Shown piece after piece: positions 19,629-29,630 of a DNA stretch of 64,000 nucleotides; position 1 is the first letter of the stretch, and each line of letters opens with the position of its first letter. The notes under the pieces are model-generated. The model was given only the letters and a program-made list of their open reading frames with translations, was not told where the DNA came from and did no database searches. The position numbers and the translations under genes were made by a program. The DNA comes from Mahella australiensis 50-1 BON (lineage in GTDB: Bacteria > Bacillota > Clostridia > Mahellales > Mahellaceae), in assembly GCF_000213255.1 (NCBI RefSeq), contig NC_015520.1, forward strand, positions 186,001 to 250,000. Direction: 5' to 3'.

Positions 19629-20461
19629 ATATCATCGACTGGGTGAAGCCTTAACTCCGTAAGAAAGTCCGATTGTACAAACTGCCAGAACCTCTCTATG
19701 CACCCTTTGCCGGCAGGGTGATACGGTGTGGCATATGATAGACGTATACCAAGCCTCGCACAGCTTAGCTTGAAATTATACGATACATACACCTTACCGT
19801 TGTCCAGATATACCCTTTCGGGTACACCGTATTTGGTTATGGCCTTTTTAAGACAGTCCTCCATTCTGGGCAAGCTGGATTCATAATAAAACTGAGAATG
19901 GGGCACGAACTTGGAGAAATTATCGATAAACCCAAATAAATAGACTTTTCGTTTATTGCCGTTCTTATCAGTTATATATACCCCCTCCATCATATCGCCC
20001 TGGTATTGCTCGAATATATCCGCGGATACATTATGATTGTACACGTTCTTATCCCTGGCAAGGTTACTCCTCGTATAGCCCATATCATGCAATACCCTGC
20101 TGACCGTCCTCTCCTTCATGCAAGACGCCTCCAGCATGGCGATGATCTTTCGCACCGAGCGCAGAGGCAGTTGCTCCTTAAGCTGCGTTATCCATCGTAT
20201 CTGTTCGGGAGATAAAACGCAGTGATTGTTCCTATTCCTATTAACCTTAGGCTTTAACCCATCGAATCCATACAACCTGTATAGCTTAAGATAACGGTAT
20301 ACAGTTCTATCAGAAAAAGAGAAAGACCGGTTAAAATAAGGATCGAATATAGTCCGAGAGGCTACCTCTTTGACCATTTCATCAACTTTCCCTTTTTGTG
20401 CGTCCAGTACGGACTCTATAGCTCTGTAGCGCAAATAAGCCATCATATCAGCATCATTCAT
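19622..20461 (-). pseudogene. Transposase, DDE/rve family (IS481-like), C-terminally truncated
   Basis: About 280 residues of a transposase: N-terminal helix-turn-helix region (SDRTVYRYLKLYRLYGFDGL), then an rve core with D in YQGDMMEG, D in VYLDNGK and E in GKGCIERFWQ. GGGAAAGGGATG precedes its ATG. After LRLHPVDDIRM the frame runs into the antisense of the sulfatase gene, so about 100 C-terminal residues are missing. Both this gene and the sulfatase lost their 3' ends at the same point. This means a deletion followed insertion. It cannot be mobile by itself. Confidence 0.8.
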
Positions 20462-20716
20462 GGTATATACATCCCTTTCCCCTTTGATTATGGCATCATA
20501 ATATCAGATGATACGGCATGATTAAACAAACCAAGCGGTTAATATACAGGGAGGCATATGGCAATATAAGGGAGGTTGTTTTGCTAGAATTAAAACCTAT
20601 ATCCGAACGATACATGTCTATACGGATAAAATTATAGTAAATAGGATATACCGATGCATAATAGGCCATAATATACTTAATGTGGGATTGAGAAAGTATA
20701 AAGGGTCTATAGGCCT

Positions 20717-21344
20717 CTATATGCTGAACATGCGGTTTAATGCAGATAATGTAGTGTATGGTGCCAAAGGATGCTTAAGATATGCCATCAGCTGCTTAAA
20801 AACATCCATCAGCTGATACATATGAGCATATATGCAGCCGGTAACGGATTTATTGATGTCAGGCATAGACTGTGTTATCTTAAGATAAGATGACGACAGA
20901 TTCTCTAAGAGAGCTGCATTCTCTACCCGCGTTGCCAATCGTTTAATCCAAACCATCAAGCTGTCCGAGCATTGGAGTATATTTTGCGGGTCATCTATAT
21001 TATCCAACGGATCGGCTCCTTTGGATACGTTCTCAGTATAGAGCTGATCGATGGTATCCAGGCAGAAAGGGCAGCGTTTCAGAGCAAAAGAGGGATAAAG
21101 GTATATATTCCCTGTGGCCGTTGCTATCGACCTTTGCCAATCGCCTTATCATGAATACGGTTTTATACAAGATATTATCTATGGTATATATAATGGCTTT
21201 CTTGCGATAACCGTAGAACCATAGCTTATCAGTATCGGCTATACCGCCTATGAGCTCTTTTGCCTGTTCTATATTCAAATTCTCAAAGGGATTATATATT
21301 TCCCCAAAGTATTGCTTGTATTTAATGGCGAACCATACTAACAT
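20717..21344 (-). pseudogene. Unrecognised protein, frameshifted, possibly an accessory gene of the insertion element
   Basis: Two adjacent minus-strand frames read as one protein if a shift of one base is allowed near 21090. The first starts MLVWFAIKYKQYFGEIYNPF at 21344. The second, read upstream of 21007, gives ALKRCPFCLDTIDQLYTEN and continues to 20717. The CPFC pair suggests a zinc finger. I do not recognise the family. It lies upstream of the transposase on the same strand. The 255 bp between them (20462-20716) holds no further gene that I can see. Confidence 0.45.
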
Positions 21345-21380
21345 GGTATATGTATTATACGATTCATACTAACATAATGA

Positions 21381-21419
21381 AAGTGGTCTGTCTAAAAAAT
21401 TTGTATAGACAGGCCACTT
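21381..21419. other. Hairpin near the end of the insertion-element remnant
   Basis: AAGTGGTCTGTCTA (21381-21394) pairs with TAGACAGGCCACTT (21406-21419) with one G-T pair. It lies between the IS-associated genes and the headless lacI fragment. It may be a subterminal structure of the element or a terminator; no T-run follows on either strand. Confidence 0.5.
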
Positions 21420-21567
21420 CGTTTACCAAATGATGTAATATGGACGATATTGCTTCTGACAGTGAGATTGGCTAAACATACCACGTTTACTGTTAAAATT
21501 CATGTCTTATAACAATACTTAAAAAGGAAGAAAGGCAAACATATAAAGGTAAGCCATTCATAAGGAC

Positions 21568-22181
21568 GAGACAATATAAAGCTTCTAAAAAAATCCAATA
21601 TGCCGTTCGTGATAGTCGGCCGTTATTTCAAGGAATGGGAAGATACCGATTATTTGGTTGCCGATGATATAAAAGGCGGATATCTGGCAACGGAATACTT
21701 GATTAAAAAGGATAGAAAGCGTATACTTTTGTTGGAGGGCCCTGATTATTTATCCTCTTCTCAGGAAAGAGAGGAAGGCTACAGGCGTGCTTTGGCTGAT
21801 AATGGTATAGAATTCGATGGGAAGCTGGTCAAACGAGTATCTATATTAGCAGGGCGTTCATACTCTGCTATGAAAAAAATTATAGAGCAGGTAATAGATT
21901 TCTCAGGTATTTTCGCTTTCAGCGATGTAATAGCGTGGGAAGCTATATATGCGTTGGAAGATGCGGGGCTCAAGGTGCCCGATGATGTCGGCGTAGTGGG
22001 TTATGATAATATACAGTCGCAATTATTTTTTCCGTGGCCACTTACCACCATCAATATCTCCAAACGCAAGATGGCACATAAAGCAGTGGATATATTGATG
22101 AAAAGGATAAACGGGCAGAATAACGGCAAATATTATCATGAAGTATTCGATACAAAATTGATAGTGCGGAAAAGTTGCTAG
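21568..22181 (+). pseudogene. Headless LacI-family regulator fragment
   Basis: About 200 residues matching the sensor domain of the regulator at 9893 from its residue 138 on. Homology starts at about 21568 (DNIKLLKKSN, against EDIDFLKKSN in the intact gene). The DNA-binding half is absent, having been lost next to the insertion element. The first half has diverged (RKRILLLEGPDYLSS against KRRIIFLNGPEYVSP). The last about 350 bp are nearly identical to the intact gene, with about eight differences. It cannot repress, though an ATG at 21600 could still start a sensor-domain protein. Confidence 0.85.
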
Positions 22182-22326
22182 AATATAACGAGAGTATTCT
22201 CTTTGGTTAATTGGGATGAAACTTTTGAATATCATAACTATTCAGTTATCAAGTTAGCTGGATAGTTACTTGATATGATAATATGTAAATAGAAGTAGTT
22301 TTGTTTTATGTTGAGGTGGTAACTCT

Positions 22327-24120
22327 ATGAGGCATGTACTATTTAATAAAGTTCTGAGTAACTTTTCAATATCTCAAAAAATGATACTTATTTTTATTGG
22401 CTGCGTGATTTTACCGCTTTTTATTCAGAACATATTTTATTATAGTACTACCGAAAATAATATACAAAATCAGGTTATGCAACGATTGACCCAGGCATTA
22501 AGCGAAAAGGCAAACAAAATCGATGGATGTATATCTGGTGCCATATCGCTTTCTTTTCGGTACAGTATGAATGAGGAACTGTATAGGTTCTTGGATACTG
22601 ATTATAGCAACAGTTTAAACTATTTTACAGGATATCAGAGCTATATTAAAAATTTATTACTGCCTGACCTTGCTTATGATCTACAAATAAGCCAATTAGT
22701 CCTGTATTCGGACAATCCTACCATATTAAATGGAGCGCTTGTAAAAAGGCTAGAATCATGGAATTTCGATACGCTCGGAGAAAATTTGGTCGATTATAGT
22801 CTCAACGACTTGACTCAGTCGCCCAACGGACCGAAATTGAGGGTAGCATTGATTCCTTCGAAGCCTGAGATTTCAAGCGACAGGAGCTTAAATATCATTA
22901 GGCCGCTGAATTATTATAAGAAATATTCTAAATATCAAAAAGTCATACGAGTTGACATAAATTTATCATACATTTCATCGATGATAAACGAGACCAGTTT
23001 ATTTGATAATATAATCCTCGTAGATTCCGACAATCGAATACTTGCTTCGGCTAATACCTATCGTGAAGCTGGCAAATACGATATCTTTTCGGAGGACAAG
23101 CTGAAAAGTGGTATTGTTGTCTTGAAACAGCCTTTGAGTAATGTTCCATTGTCGTTATATGGATATTATGATACCAGTATTATTTCAAAAGAATTTGTAA
23201 AGATGAGGTTAAAAATCATAACGGTGACAGTCAGCAGTATATTGATGGCATTTTTTTGTATATTTATCGTAGCAAGCAATATCACCAGGAGGACGAAGCT
23301 TGTCGTTAATTTATCAGAAAGTATAGCTAAAGGGAATTTTATCCAAATAAGCAACGGCAGGATGGGCAGCGATGAAATAGGTATTTTGGCTGAGAGCATT
23401 AATCAGATGAGTTTACAGCTTCAAACCCTAATCAATGAAAAGTATAATGCCCGCCTTGTTAAAGCCCATTTAGATAGGGAAACTGCTCAAGCAAAATTAT
23501 TGGCCTTGCAAAGCCAGGTTAATCCCCATTTCATGTTCAATGTTCTTGAATGTATCCGTCTGAAGGCGACCGCGAAAAATGAAACCGAAACTGCAAGGAT
23601 AATTATGTACGTATCCAAGATGTTCAGGTATTTGATTAACTGGGACGATGATATAATAACTTTAAGCGATGAGATAAAGTTTTTAGAAGAATTTCTGTAT
23701 GTGCAGAAATATAGATTTGAGGATGAATTTGAATATAGCGTTGAAATTGATGATGCTGCAAGGACATGTCTTTTACCTAAACTTATTATACAGCCCATAG
23801 TGGAAAATGCGTGCGTTCACGGAATCGAGTCGATCTCTCAAAATAAAAAAATAGAAATACGCATAAAAGTGATAGATACGCAGATATCAGTATCGGTTTC
23901 GGACAACGGCATGGGCATAGACGAGCCTCGGCTGTCGGAAATAAAGAATATGCTTGAAGGTGGAGAAAAGCTCATTGACAGTGTCGGCCTGTATAATGTG
24001 TACCAGCGATTATATTTATATTACGGGAATAATTTCAGCATAGATGTGCAGAGCAAAAAAGGTATAGGGACAAAATTTAATATAACTATTCCGATTCGTT
24101 ATTCAAAGGAGGAGTTCTAG
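22327..24120 (+). CDS. Sensor histidine kinase, YesM-like
   Basis: A 597-aa membrane kinase. TM1 (about 18-40) and TM2 (about 296-318) enclose a large extracellular sensor of the Cache type. A HAMP linker (RTKLVVNLSESIAKGNF) follows, then a His_kinase domain with phospho-acceptor H401 in NPHFMFN, and the ATPase (PIVENACVHGIE, VSDNGMGI, GLYNVYQRL). It senses a ligand outside the cell and pairs with the YesN-like regulator behind it (overlap 1 nt). In similar Firmicute clusters such pairs induce the neighbouring LplABC-type importer, here set C at 25780. Confidence 0.93.
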   Translation: MRHVLFNKVLSNFSISQKMILIFIGCVILPLFIQNIFYYSTTENNIQNQVMQRLTQALSEKANKIDGCISGAISLSFRYSMNEELYRFLDTDYSNSLNYFTGYQSYIKNLLLPDLAYDLQISQLVLYSDNPTILNGALVKRLESWNFDTLGENLVDYSLNDLTQSPNGPKLRVALIPSKPEISSDRSLNIIRPLNYYKKYSKYQKVIRVDINLSYISSMINETSLFDNIILVDSDNRILASANTYREAGKYDIFSEDKLKSGIVVLKQPLSNVPLSLYGYYDTSIISKEFVKMRLKIITVTVSSILMAFFCIFIVASNITRRTKLVVNLSESIAKGNFIQISNGRMGSDEIGILAESINQMSLQLQTLINEKYNARLVKAHLDRETAQAKLLALQSQVNPHFMFNVLECIRLKATAKNETETARIIMYVSKMFRYLINWDDDIITLSDEIKFLEEFLYVQKYRFEDEFEYSVEIDDAARTCLLPKLIIQPIVENACVHGIESISQNKKIEIRIKVIDTQISVSVSDNGMGIDEPRLSEIKNMLEGGEKLIDSVGLYNVYQRLYLYYGNNFSIDVQSKKGIGTKFNITIPIRYSKEEF

Positions 24121-25646
24121 TGTATTCGATTTTGCTGGTAGATGATGAAAAGACAATAAGGGAGTATTTGCCGATTGCTATTCCATTTGAAGAATATGGA
24201 TTTAAGGTAACGGGTACCGCCAGGAATGGCCAGGAAGCCCTTGACAAGCTTTCGGCTATAAAACCGGATCTAATTTTGCTTGATATACGGATGCCAGTTG
24301 TAAATGGATTACAATTTTTAGAAATCTTGAGACAAGGGGAATTCTCAGATACTTTGGTTATTGTGCTTTCAGGATATAAGGACTTTGAATATGCAAAAGA
24401 GGCGATGAGGTACGGAGTAAAATTTTATTTGAATAAACCCGTTGATGAAGAAGAAATCATTCCTTTGCTGAAAGAAGTGCATAAAGAGCTTGACCGGTAC
24501 AATGAGGAGAAGAGCTTTGACTTGCTGCGAAAGCACATCAATGTGCTCAACGATTTATATAATGGAGTGGATGAAAATGAAGAGGTATTGCGCGGCTATA
24601 CGCTCATGACATGCGTTCTTTTGCCGTGTTCACAGGATTTTAAATGTGATAGATCTTATCTGTCAATGCAGGAGTGCCTATCTAAAGCAATTGGAGGATT
24701 TAAAAATTATCTGTTTCATACGGATAATAGTCAAATTACTTTTATGCTTCCTCATAGAGTATTTGAGCCATTTAGCAATAGTAAAGAGCTATTTGCGGAT
24801 AATCTTCTGGGAGTGCTTGGCGAGCATGAAATCAATTGTTCCTTGCTTTTTGACTCATATATTTTTGAACATAGAGAAAATACGTTTAAAGAAGATTTTA
24901 CGAATCACATGAACAGGATGTTGACCGAACTGTTTTTCTCAAGTGCGAAGTTTATAGAATATAACCCTAGCCGGTTTAAGATTGGTGAAAAATTGTGTTT
25001 TGAAAGCAAGTACATGGATGAAATAAAACAGTATTTTTTGTTATGCAATGAAGATGAATTATTAAAAGTTATTGAGAAACTGGTTGCTGAAATTCAAAGG
25101 ATACATTTAGAGATTTGCCGCATAAAGGAAATAAGCCAAAGGATATATTATATTTTGTGCGATGAATTAACGGGGGTTGATGACCAAGACCAAGCTATAA
25201 CAAGTCCGGATTTTTCTGTGTTGCTCGAGTATCCTTACTTTATCCCATTTAATCAATGGAAAGAACTATTGTTTTCTTTGATACATACCAGCTTAGATGT
25301 TATTAAGTACAGATGCAAGATGGTTAAGCTGGGTATAAGCAGAGAGGTTATCGACTATGTGCAGATGCATTATAAAGAACAAATAACTTTAAAGCAGATT
25401 GCGGATAAGTTTTTTGTTAATGCTACTTATTTGGGCAGGGCATTTCGGAAGGCTACAGGTATGAACTTTAATCAATATGTCAATCAGCTTAGGATTACAG
25501 AAGCAAAGAAACTCTTACTGCATACAGATAAACTTATCTATGAAATAGCAAATGAAGTTGGTTATTCGGAGAGCAAATATTTCGTCGTTAAGTTTACTGA
25601 AGAAGTGGGGAAAAGCCCTAAGGAATACAGGGATCAGGTTATCTGA
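24120..25646 (+). CDS. Response regulator with AraC-type DNA-binding domain, YesN-like
   Basis: 508 aa. The receiver domain has the acidic pocket in LLVDDEKTI and phospho-acceptor D55 in LLDIRMPVVNG. A long middle linker of unknown fold follows. The C-terminus (about 405-505) holds the two AraC helix-turn-helices (LKQIADKFFVNATYLGRAF and YEIANEVGYSESKYF). It starts with GTG, whose first base is the last base of the kinase stop codon, after AAAGGAGGAG. It probably activates importer set C, 133 bp downstream. Confidence 0.93.
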   Translation: MYSILLVDDEKTIREYLPIAIPFEEYGFKVTGTARNGQEALDKLSAIKPDLILLDIRMPVVNGLQFLEILRQGEFSDTLVIVLSGYKDFEYAKEAMRYGVKFYLNKPVDEEEIIPLLKEVHKELDRYNEEKSFDLLRKHINVLNDLYNGVDENEEVLRGYTLMTCVLLPCSQDFKCDRSYLSMQECLSKAIGGFKNYLFHTDNSQITFMLPHRVFEPFSNSKELFADNLLGVLGEHEINCSLLFDSYIFEHRENTFKEDFTNHMNRMLTELFFSSAKFIEYNPSRFKIGEKLCFESKYMDEIKQYFLLCNEDELLKVIEKLVAEIQRIHLEICRIKEISQRIYYILCDELTGVDDQDQAITSPDFSVLLEYPYFIPFNQWKELLFSLIHTSLDVIKYRCKMVKLGISREVIDYVQMHYKEQITLKQIADKFFVNATYLGRAFRKATGMNFNQYVNQLRITEAKKLLLHTDKLIYEIANEVGYSESKYFVVKFTEEVGKSPKEYRDQVI

Positions 25647-25725
25647 GGGGATATCGGCTGAAAAATTTGAAAATGTCTTAAATGTGGAATTTGAAGTATG
25701 CTTTTTGGAATGATTTACTCTTTAC

Positions 25726-25761
25726 CCTATGTTATTATTATGTTAATAAAAATAACATAGG
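25726..25761 (+). promoter_or_regulatory. 11-bp inverted repeat ahead of importer set C
   Basis: CCTATGTTATT (25726-25736) and AATAACATAGG (25751-25761) are perfect inverted arms 14 nt apart. The right arm runs into the ribosome site (GGAAGGG) of the binding-protein gene at 25780. It may be an operator or an mRNA hairpin that hides or stabilises the start. No clear promoter boxes could be fixed nearby. Confidence 0.5.
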
Positions 25762-25779
25762 AAGGGTGGATATTCCGAA

Positions 25780-27525
25780 ATGAAGAGGTTTGGTAAAGTA
25801 TTAGCGTTTCTACTGGTTTTGGTTATAGCTGTTTCTATTACTGCTTGCGATTCTTCGAAGGATAGCGAACCTACAAATCAAGACAGCCAGTCGTCAAATG
25901 AGAACAATGAGTCAACGAAATTGGGTACAATAGACGGGAAAGACCCGGAAACCGGTTTGCCTATGTTGGCAGACCGTAATAACCCTATAACATTTAAAGT
26001 GTTTCTCGGCAGCCCGGGCCAGGCACCGGCAAAGGACAATCCTGTTATCAAAAAAATCACCGAATTGACAGGGGTTACAATAGATTTTGAATTCCTTGTC
26101 GGTGATCTTTCTCAGAAAGTAGGTGTCATGATTGCAGGAGAGGATTATCCAGATGCGATTAATGTTGATGACGCACAAAAGTTTATTGAGGCCGGCGCAT
26201 ATATACCGCTCGATGATAAGCTTCCCAATTATCCGAATTTAAACGATTTGTATTCACCATTCAAAGAAGATTTAACTGCTAAATACGGAAAGACATATAT
26301 ACTTGAGCTTTATAATGTTTATACGCCAGAATTAGCTCCGCCAATCTTTGACAATGGAGGAGCAGGTTTCTTTATGCAGAAGGATGTTATTGCAGAGAGT
26401 GGTTATAAAGTGCCAAGGACGCTGGATGATTACTTTGGCATGATCGAAGCTTATGCAGCAAAACATCCGACTGTTGATGGTGTGAAAACCAGAGGCTTTG
26501 AGATATTATGCGATGGATGGCGAGATTTCTGTTTGCGTAATCCTGCACAGCACCTTTTAGGCGACGGTAATAACGGTGATGCTACCATCGATTACGAAAC
26601 AAATACCGCGTATTTCTATCAAATAACCGATACTGCTAAAAACTATTATAAAAAGCTGAATGAAGAATATCATAAAGGTATTATAATACCCGATACTTTT
26701 ACACAAAGCTATGACCAATATTTATCCCGAATATCGAGCGGAGCAGTGCTTGGCATGTTTGATCAGCGATGGAATTTTGCTGATGGGGAGAACGCATTGA
26801 AGGCTGATGAAAAGTGGAATCGTACTTATGTTTCTCTCCCGATAACAAATCCAGGTGTCAAGGATGGCTATCTCGATGCTCCGAATGGACATATAACTGG
26901 AATAAATGGCATAGGCATTACTAAAAATTGTAAGGATACCGATCGTTTGCTCGAATTCTATGACTATTTGTTGAATAGGGAAGTACAAGATTATCTGCAG
27001 TGGGGCGTAGAGGGCAAGGATTGGGTAAAAGCCGGCGAAAATGATAAAGTTCTTACAGAGGAACGCCGTGTGCTGAACTACGATACTGCCAAAGCGCGCG
27101 ATCTGACCGGTGTTACTCTGTGGAACTATTCTCCAAAAAGGCAAGGTCGTTATCCTGACGGAGCGCCCTGTGGGCCTGGCGATTCAGTAGCGGAATATAA
27201 GGCATCGCAGTCTGACTATGATAAAGGCTTCCTAGAGGCTTTGAAGATCGATTATCCGGCACAGCTATTGTCTGAACCGGTTAAACGCCCTGCGTATTAT
27301 CCCATCTGGGCCATGGCTATTGAAGAAGGGAAGGGCGCAGCTGGAGCAGCTCAAACTGCAATGATCGATGTTTGCAGAAAATATTATCCGAAGTTGATCA
27401 TGTGCGATCCGGGCGAATATGATAGCTTATGGAATGAGTTCGTGAGTGCTTTCAATGCGGCTAACCCTCAGCCTTACCTGGACGAAATAAATAAGCAGAT
27501 TAAGGAGAGGTTGGGCCAGAACTAA
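25780..27525 (+). CDS. Sugar ABC transporter substrate-binding lipoprotein (LplA-like), set C
   Basis: A 581-aa lipoprotein. The signal ends in SITAC with Cys23, followed by a Ser/Asn/Glu-rich linker and a large family-1 binding domain (PVIKKITELTGVTIDFEFLV, MIAGEDYPDAI). It is related to the set A protein but clearly different in sequence. It is followed by two permeases, a GH8 exo-oligoxylanase and GH2, so xylo-oligosaccharides are the likely cargo (inference). It is probably induced by the YesM/YesN pair immediately upstream. Confidence 0.9.
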   Translation: MKRFGKVLAFLLVLVIAVSITACDSSKDSEPTNQDSQSSNENNESTKLGTIDGKDPETGLPMLADRNNPITFKVFLGSPGQAPAKDNPVIKKITELTGVTIDFEFLVGDLSQKVGVMIAGEDYPDAINVDDAQKFIEAGAYIPLDDKLPNYPNLNDLYSPFKEDLTAKYGKTYILELYNVYTPELAPPIFDNGGAGFFMQKDVIAESGYKVPRTLDDYFGMIEAYAAKHPTVDGVKTRGFEILCDGWRDFCLRNPAQHLLGDGNNGDATIDYETNTAYFYQITDTAKNYYKKLNEEYHKGIIIPDTFTQSYDQYLSRISSGAVLGMFDQRWNFADGENALKADEKWNRTYVSLPITNPGVKDGYLDAPNGHITGINGIGITKNCKDTDRLLEFYDYLLNREVQDYLQWGVEGKDWVKAGENDKVLTEERRVLNYDTAKARDLTGVTLWNYSPKRQGRYPDGAPCGPGDSVAEYKASQSDYDKGFLEALKIDYPAQLLSEPVKRPAYYPIWAMAIEEGKGAAGAAQTAMIDVCRKYYPKLIMCDPGEYDSLWNEFVSAFNAANPQPYLDEINKQIKERLGQN

Positions 27526-27540
27526 TTAGTCTGATCTGCG

Positions 27541-27594
27541 TATAAACAAATGGTGGAGACTGAGATGGGTATCTTTCTCCACCATTTGTTTATA
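27541..27594 (+). other. Intercistronic hairpin after the set C binding-protein gene
   Basis: A 19-bp perfect stem: TATAAACAAATGGTGGAGA (27541-27559) pairs with 27576-27594 around a 16-nt loop. No T-run follows. It is the third hairpin found between a binding-protein gene and its permease gene in this window, again with an unrelated sequence. Confidence 0.75.
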
Positions 27595-27662
27595 ATGCGT
27601 GCGGAGAGAAGTTTTATAGATGATGTGTATGAATAAAATTGAGGGTATGGGAGAGGACAGAG

Positions 27663-28625
27663 ATGAATAACGGTAATATTGCATTAAAAAGGGAAACAGC
27701 GAGCCCGTTAAAACATGAAAATAAGTGGAAAGAATATAAAGCACAGAGGGATCTCTTTATTATGATAATTCCATGCATGATCCTGACTTTTATATTCAGC
27801 TATTGGCCTTTGACTGGCTGGATCATGGCCTTTGAAGATTTCAGGCCTGCTAAGGGATACTTTGGTTCACCGTTTGTAGGTTTTGACCAATTCGCCTTTT
27901 TGCTAAAAGCGCCGGAATTTTGGAGGGCTTTTAGAAACACCGTTTGTATGTCGGCGTTGAACTTGGTTTTCGGGACTGTTTTTGCTATTGGATTTGCGTT
28001 GCTCTTAAATGAGGTTCTCCATAATGGATTTAAACGATTTGTTCAGACCGTGTCGTATATGCCGCATTTTTTAAGCTGGGTCATAGTTTGTTCGTTAATA
28101 GCAAATATGTTAGCGTCGGATGGAGTATTAAATAATGTATTAATAGCTTTAGGGCTTATAGATAAGCCTATTTTATGGCTTGGAACGCCTCAATATTTTT
28201 GGTGGATCAATACATTTTCAACTGTATGGAAAGAAACCGGGTGGAATTCTATAATTTATATTGCGGCGATGACATCTATAGATCCAGCGCTTTACGAATC
28301 CTGCGAAATAGATGGTGGAAGCCGTTATACGAAAATGTGGCATATCACGCTTCCAGGGATTCGCAACACCATTATGGTACTCCTGATTATGAATATAGGA
28401 TGGCTGCTGAATGCGAGCTTTGAGGTGCCATATTTACTCGGCAATAGGGGATTGGTGCTGGATGTTTCTCAGACCATTGATATATATGTGTTGAAGTATG
28501 GCATCAATATTGGGAATTATTCACTGGCAACAGCGGCAGGAATTTTTAAATCGGTTATTTCTATAGCGCTGGTCGCAGGTGCAAACTATATGTCCGGTAA
28601 AATTAACGAAGAGGCATTACTTTGA
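27663..28625 (+). CDS. ABC sugar permease, LplB-like, set C
   Basis: About 320 aa with six membrane helices, the first at about LFIMIIPCMILTFIFSYW, and the EAA loop ALYESCEIDGGSRYTKMW. It resembles the set A permease at 5362 in order and motifs (FVQTVSYMPHFLSWVIV here, KTVQTITYMPHFISLVVIC there). The ATG at 27663 follows GAGAGG; an in-frame TTG at 27639 lacks a ribosome site. It forms the channel with the next protein. Confidence 0.9.
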   Translation: MNNGNIALKRETASPLKHENKWKEYKAQRDLFIMIIPCMILTFIFSYWPLTGWIMAFEDFRPAKGYFGSPFVGFDQFAFLLKAPEFWRAFRNTVCMSALNLVFGTVFAIGFALLLNEVLHNGFKRFVQTVSYMPHFLSWVIVCSLIANMLASDGVLNNVLIALGLIDKPILWLGTPQYFWWINTFSTVWKETGWNSIIYIAAMTSIDPALYESCEIDGGSRYTKMWHITLPGIRNTIMVLLIMNIGWLLNASFEVPYLLGNRGLVLDVSQTIDIYVLKYGINIGNYSLATAAGIFKSVISIALVAGANYMSGKINEEALL

Positions 28626-28640
28626 AAGGGGGATTTTTGC

Positions 28641-29564
28641 ATGGCCAAAAATAATAGAATTAAAAGAAACAGCTTGGAACCGGTTATATTTCATACCGTG
28701 AATACTTTGTTGATGCTCATTGTAGTCGTGGTAATGCTGTATCCATTCTGGAATACGGTGGCGGTGTCTTTCAACAATGCTATGGATACCTTAAAGGGAG
28801 GCATCACTCTATGGCCTAGGAAATTCACACTTTATAATTACCAGACGGTATTTAAAAATCCATTATTAGTGACTGCTACTATAAATTCTGTTTTACGTAC
28901 CGTGTTGGCAACTGTAACAGGCGTTTTCGTAGCTGCGCTTGTAGGATATGTACTTTCCAGACCTGAATTTTTATGGCGTAAGTTTGCTACACGCTATTTT
29001 CTCATAACTATGTATGTATCTGCGGGCTTAATACCCAATTATTTCCTTATTAAGGATTTGAATTTATTGAATAACTTTCTGGTATATATTCTGCCTGGAA
29101 TGGTCAGCGCTTTTAATATTATCATTATAAGATCTTATATGCAATCTCTACCGCCGAGCCTTTCGGAAGCAGCCTTTATCGATGGCGCGGGCCACTTTCG
29201 CTGCTTTTTTCAAATAATACTGCCATGTTGCAAACCTGTGTTGGCGACCGTTGCCTTATGGTGTGCTGTTGGTGCATGGAATTCATGGTTCGATACATTT
29301 ATATATTGCTCAAGCGATGATAGTTTGACAACCCTCCAGTACGAGATGATGAAAATGTTATCTTCCGCAATGCAGGCCGGCAGCCAAAGGTCGCAGCTAT
29401 CGATATATGGACAGCAGAGTAAGACTGTTGTGACAAATACCATGACACCAGCATCTATGCAAGCAGCGGTAACCGTCGTGGCTGCTGTACCTATTCTATG
29501 CGTATATCCGTTTTTGCAGAAATACTTTGTTAACGGAGTCACTCTGGGTTCAGTAAAAGGCTGA
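28641..29564 (+). CDS. ABC sugar permease, YtcP-like, set C
   Basis: A 307-aa second permease subunit with the EAA loop SLSEAAFIDGAGHFRCFFQ and the C-terminus YPFLQKYFVNGVTLGSVKG, nearly the pattern of the set A protein at 6331. GAAAGGGGG lies just before the ATG. It follows the first permease by 15 nt. Again no ATPase gene is encoded with the importer. Confidence 0.92.
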   Translation: MAKNNRIKRNSLEPVIFHTVNTLLMLIVVVVMLYPFWNTVAVSFNNAMDTLKGGITLWPRKFTLYNYQTVFKNPLLVTATINSVLRTVLATVTGVFVAALVGYVLSRPEFLWRKFATRYFLITMYVSAGLIPNYFLIKDLNLLNNFLVYILPGMVSAFNIIIIRSYMQSLPPSLSEAAFIDGAGHFRCFFQIILPCCKPVLATVALWCAVGAWNSWFDTFIYCSSDDSLTTLQYEMMKMLSSAMQAGSQRSQLSIYGQQSKTVVTNTMTPASMQAAVTVVAAVPILCVYPFLQKYFVNGVTLGSVKG

Positions 29565-29630
29565 ACATTGCGTGGAAGAGTTTGTTATAATATGTTATAA
29601 TAGTCTATGAATATGAAAGGGAAAGATGCT

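Noticed and set aside
29607-29630. Upstream start for the GH8 enzyme
   Set aside because: No ribosome site before it; AAAGGGAAAG fits the ATG at 29631.
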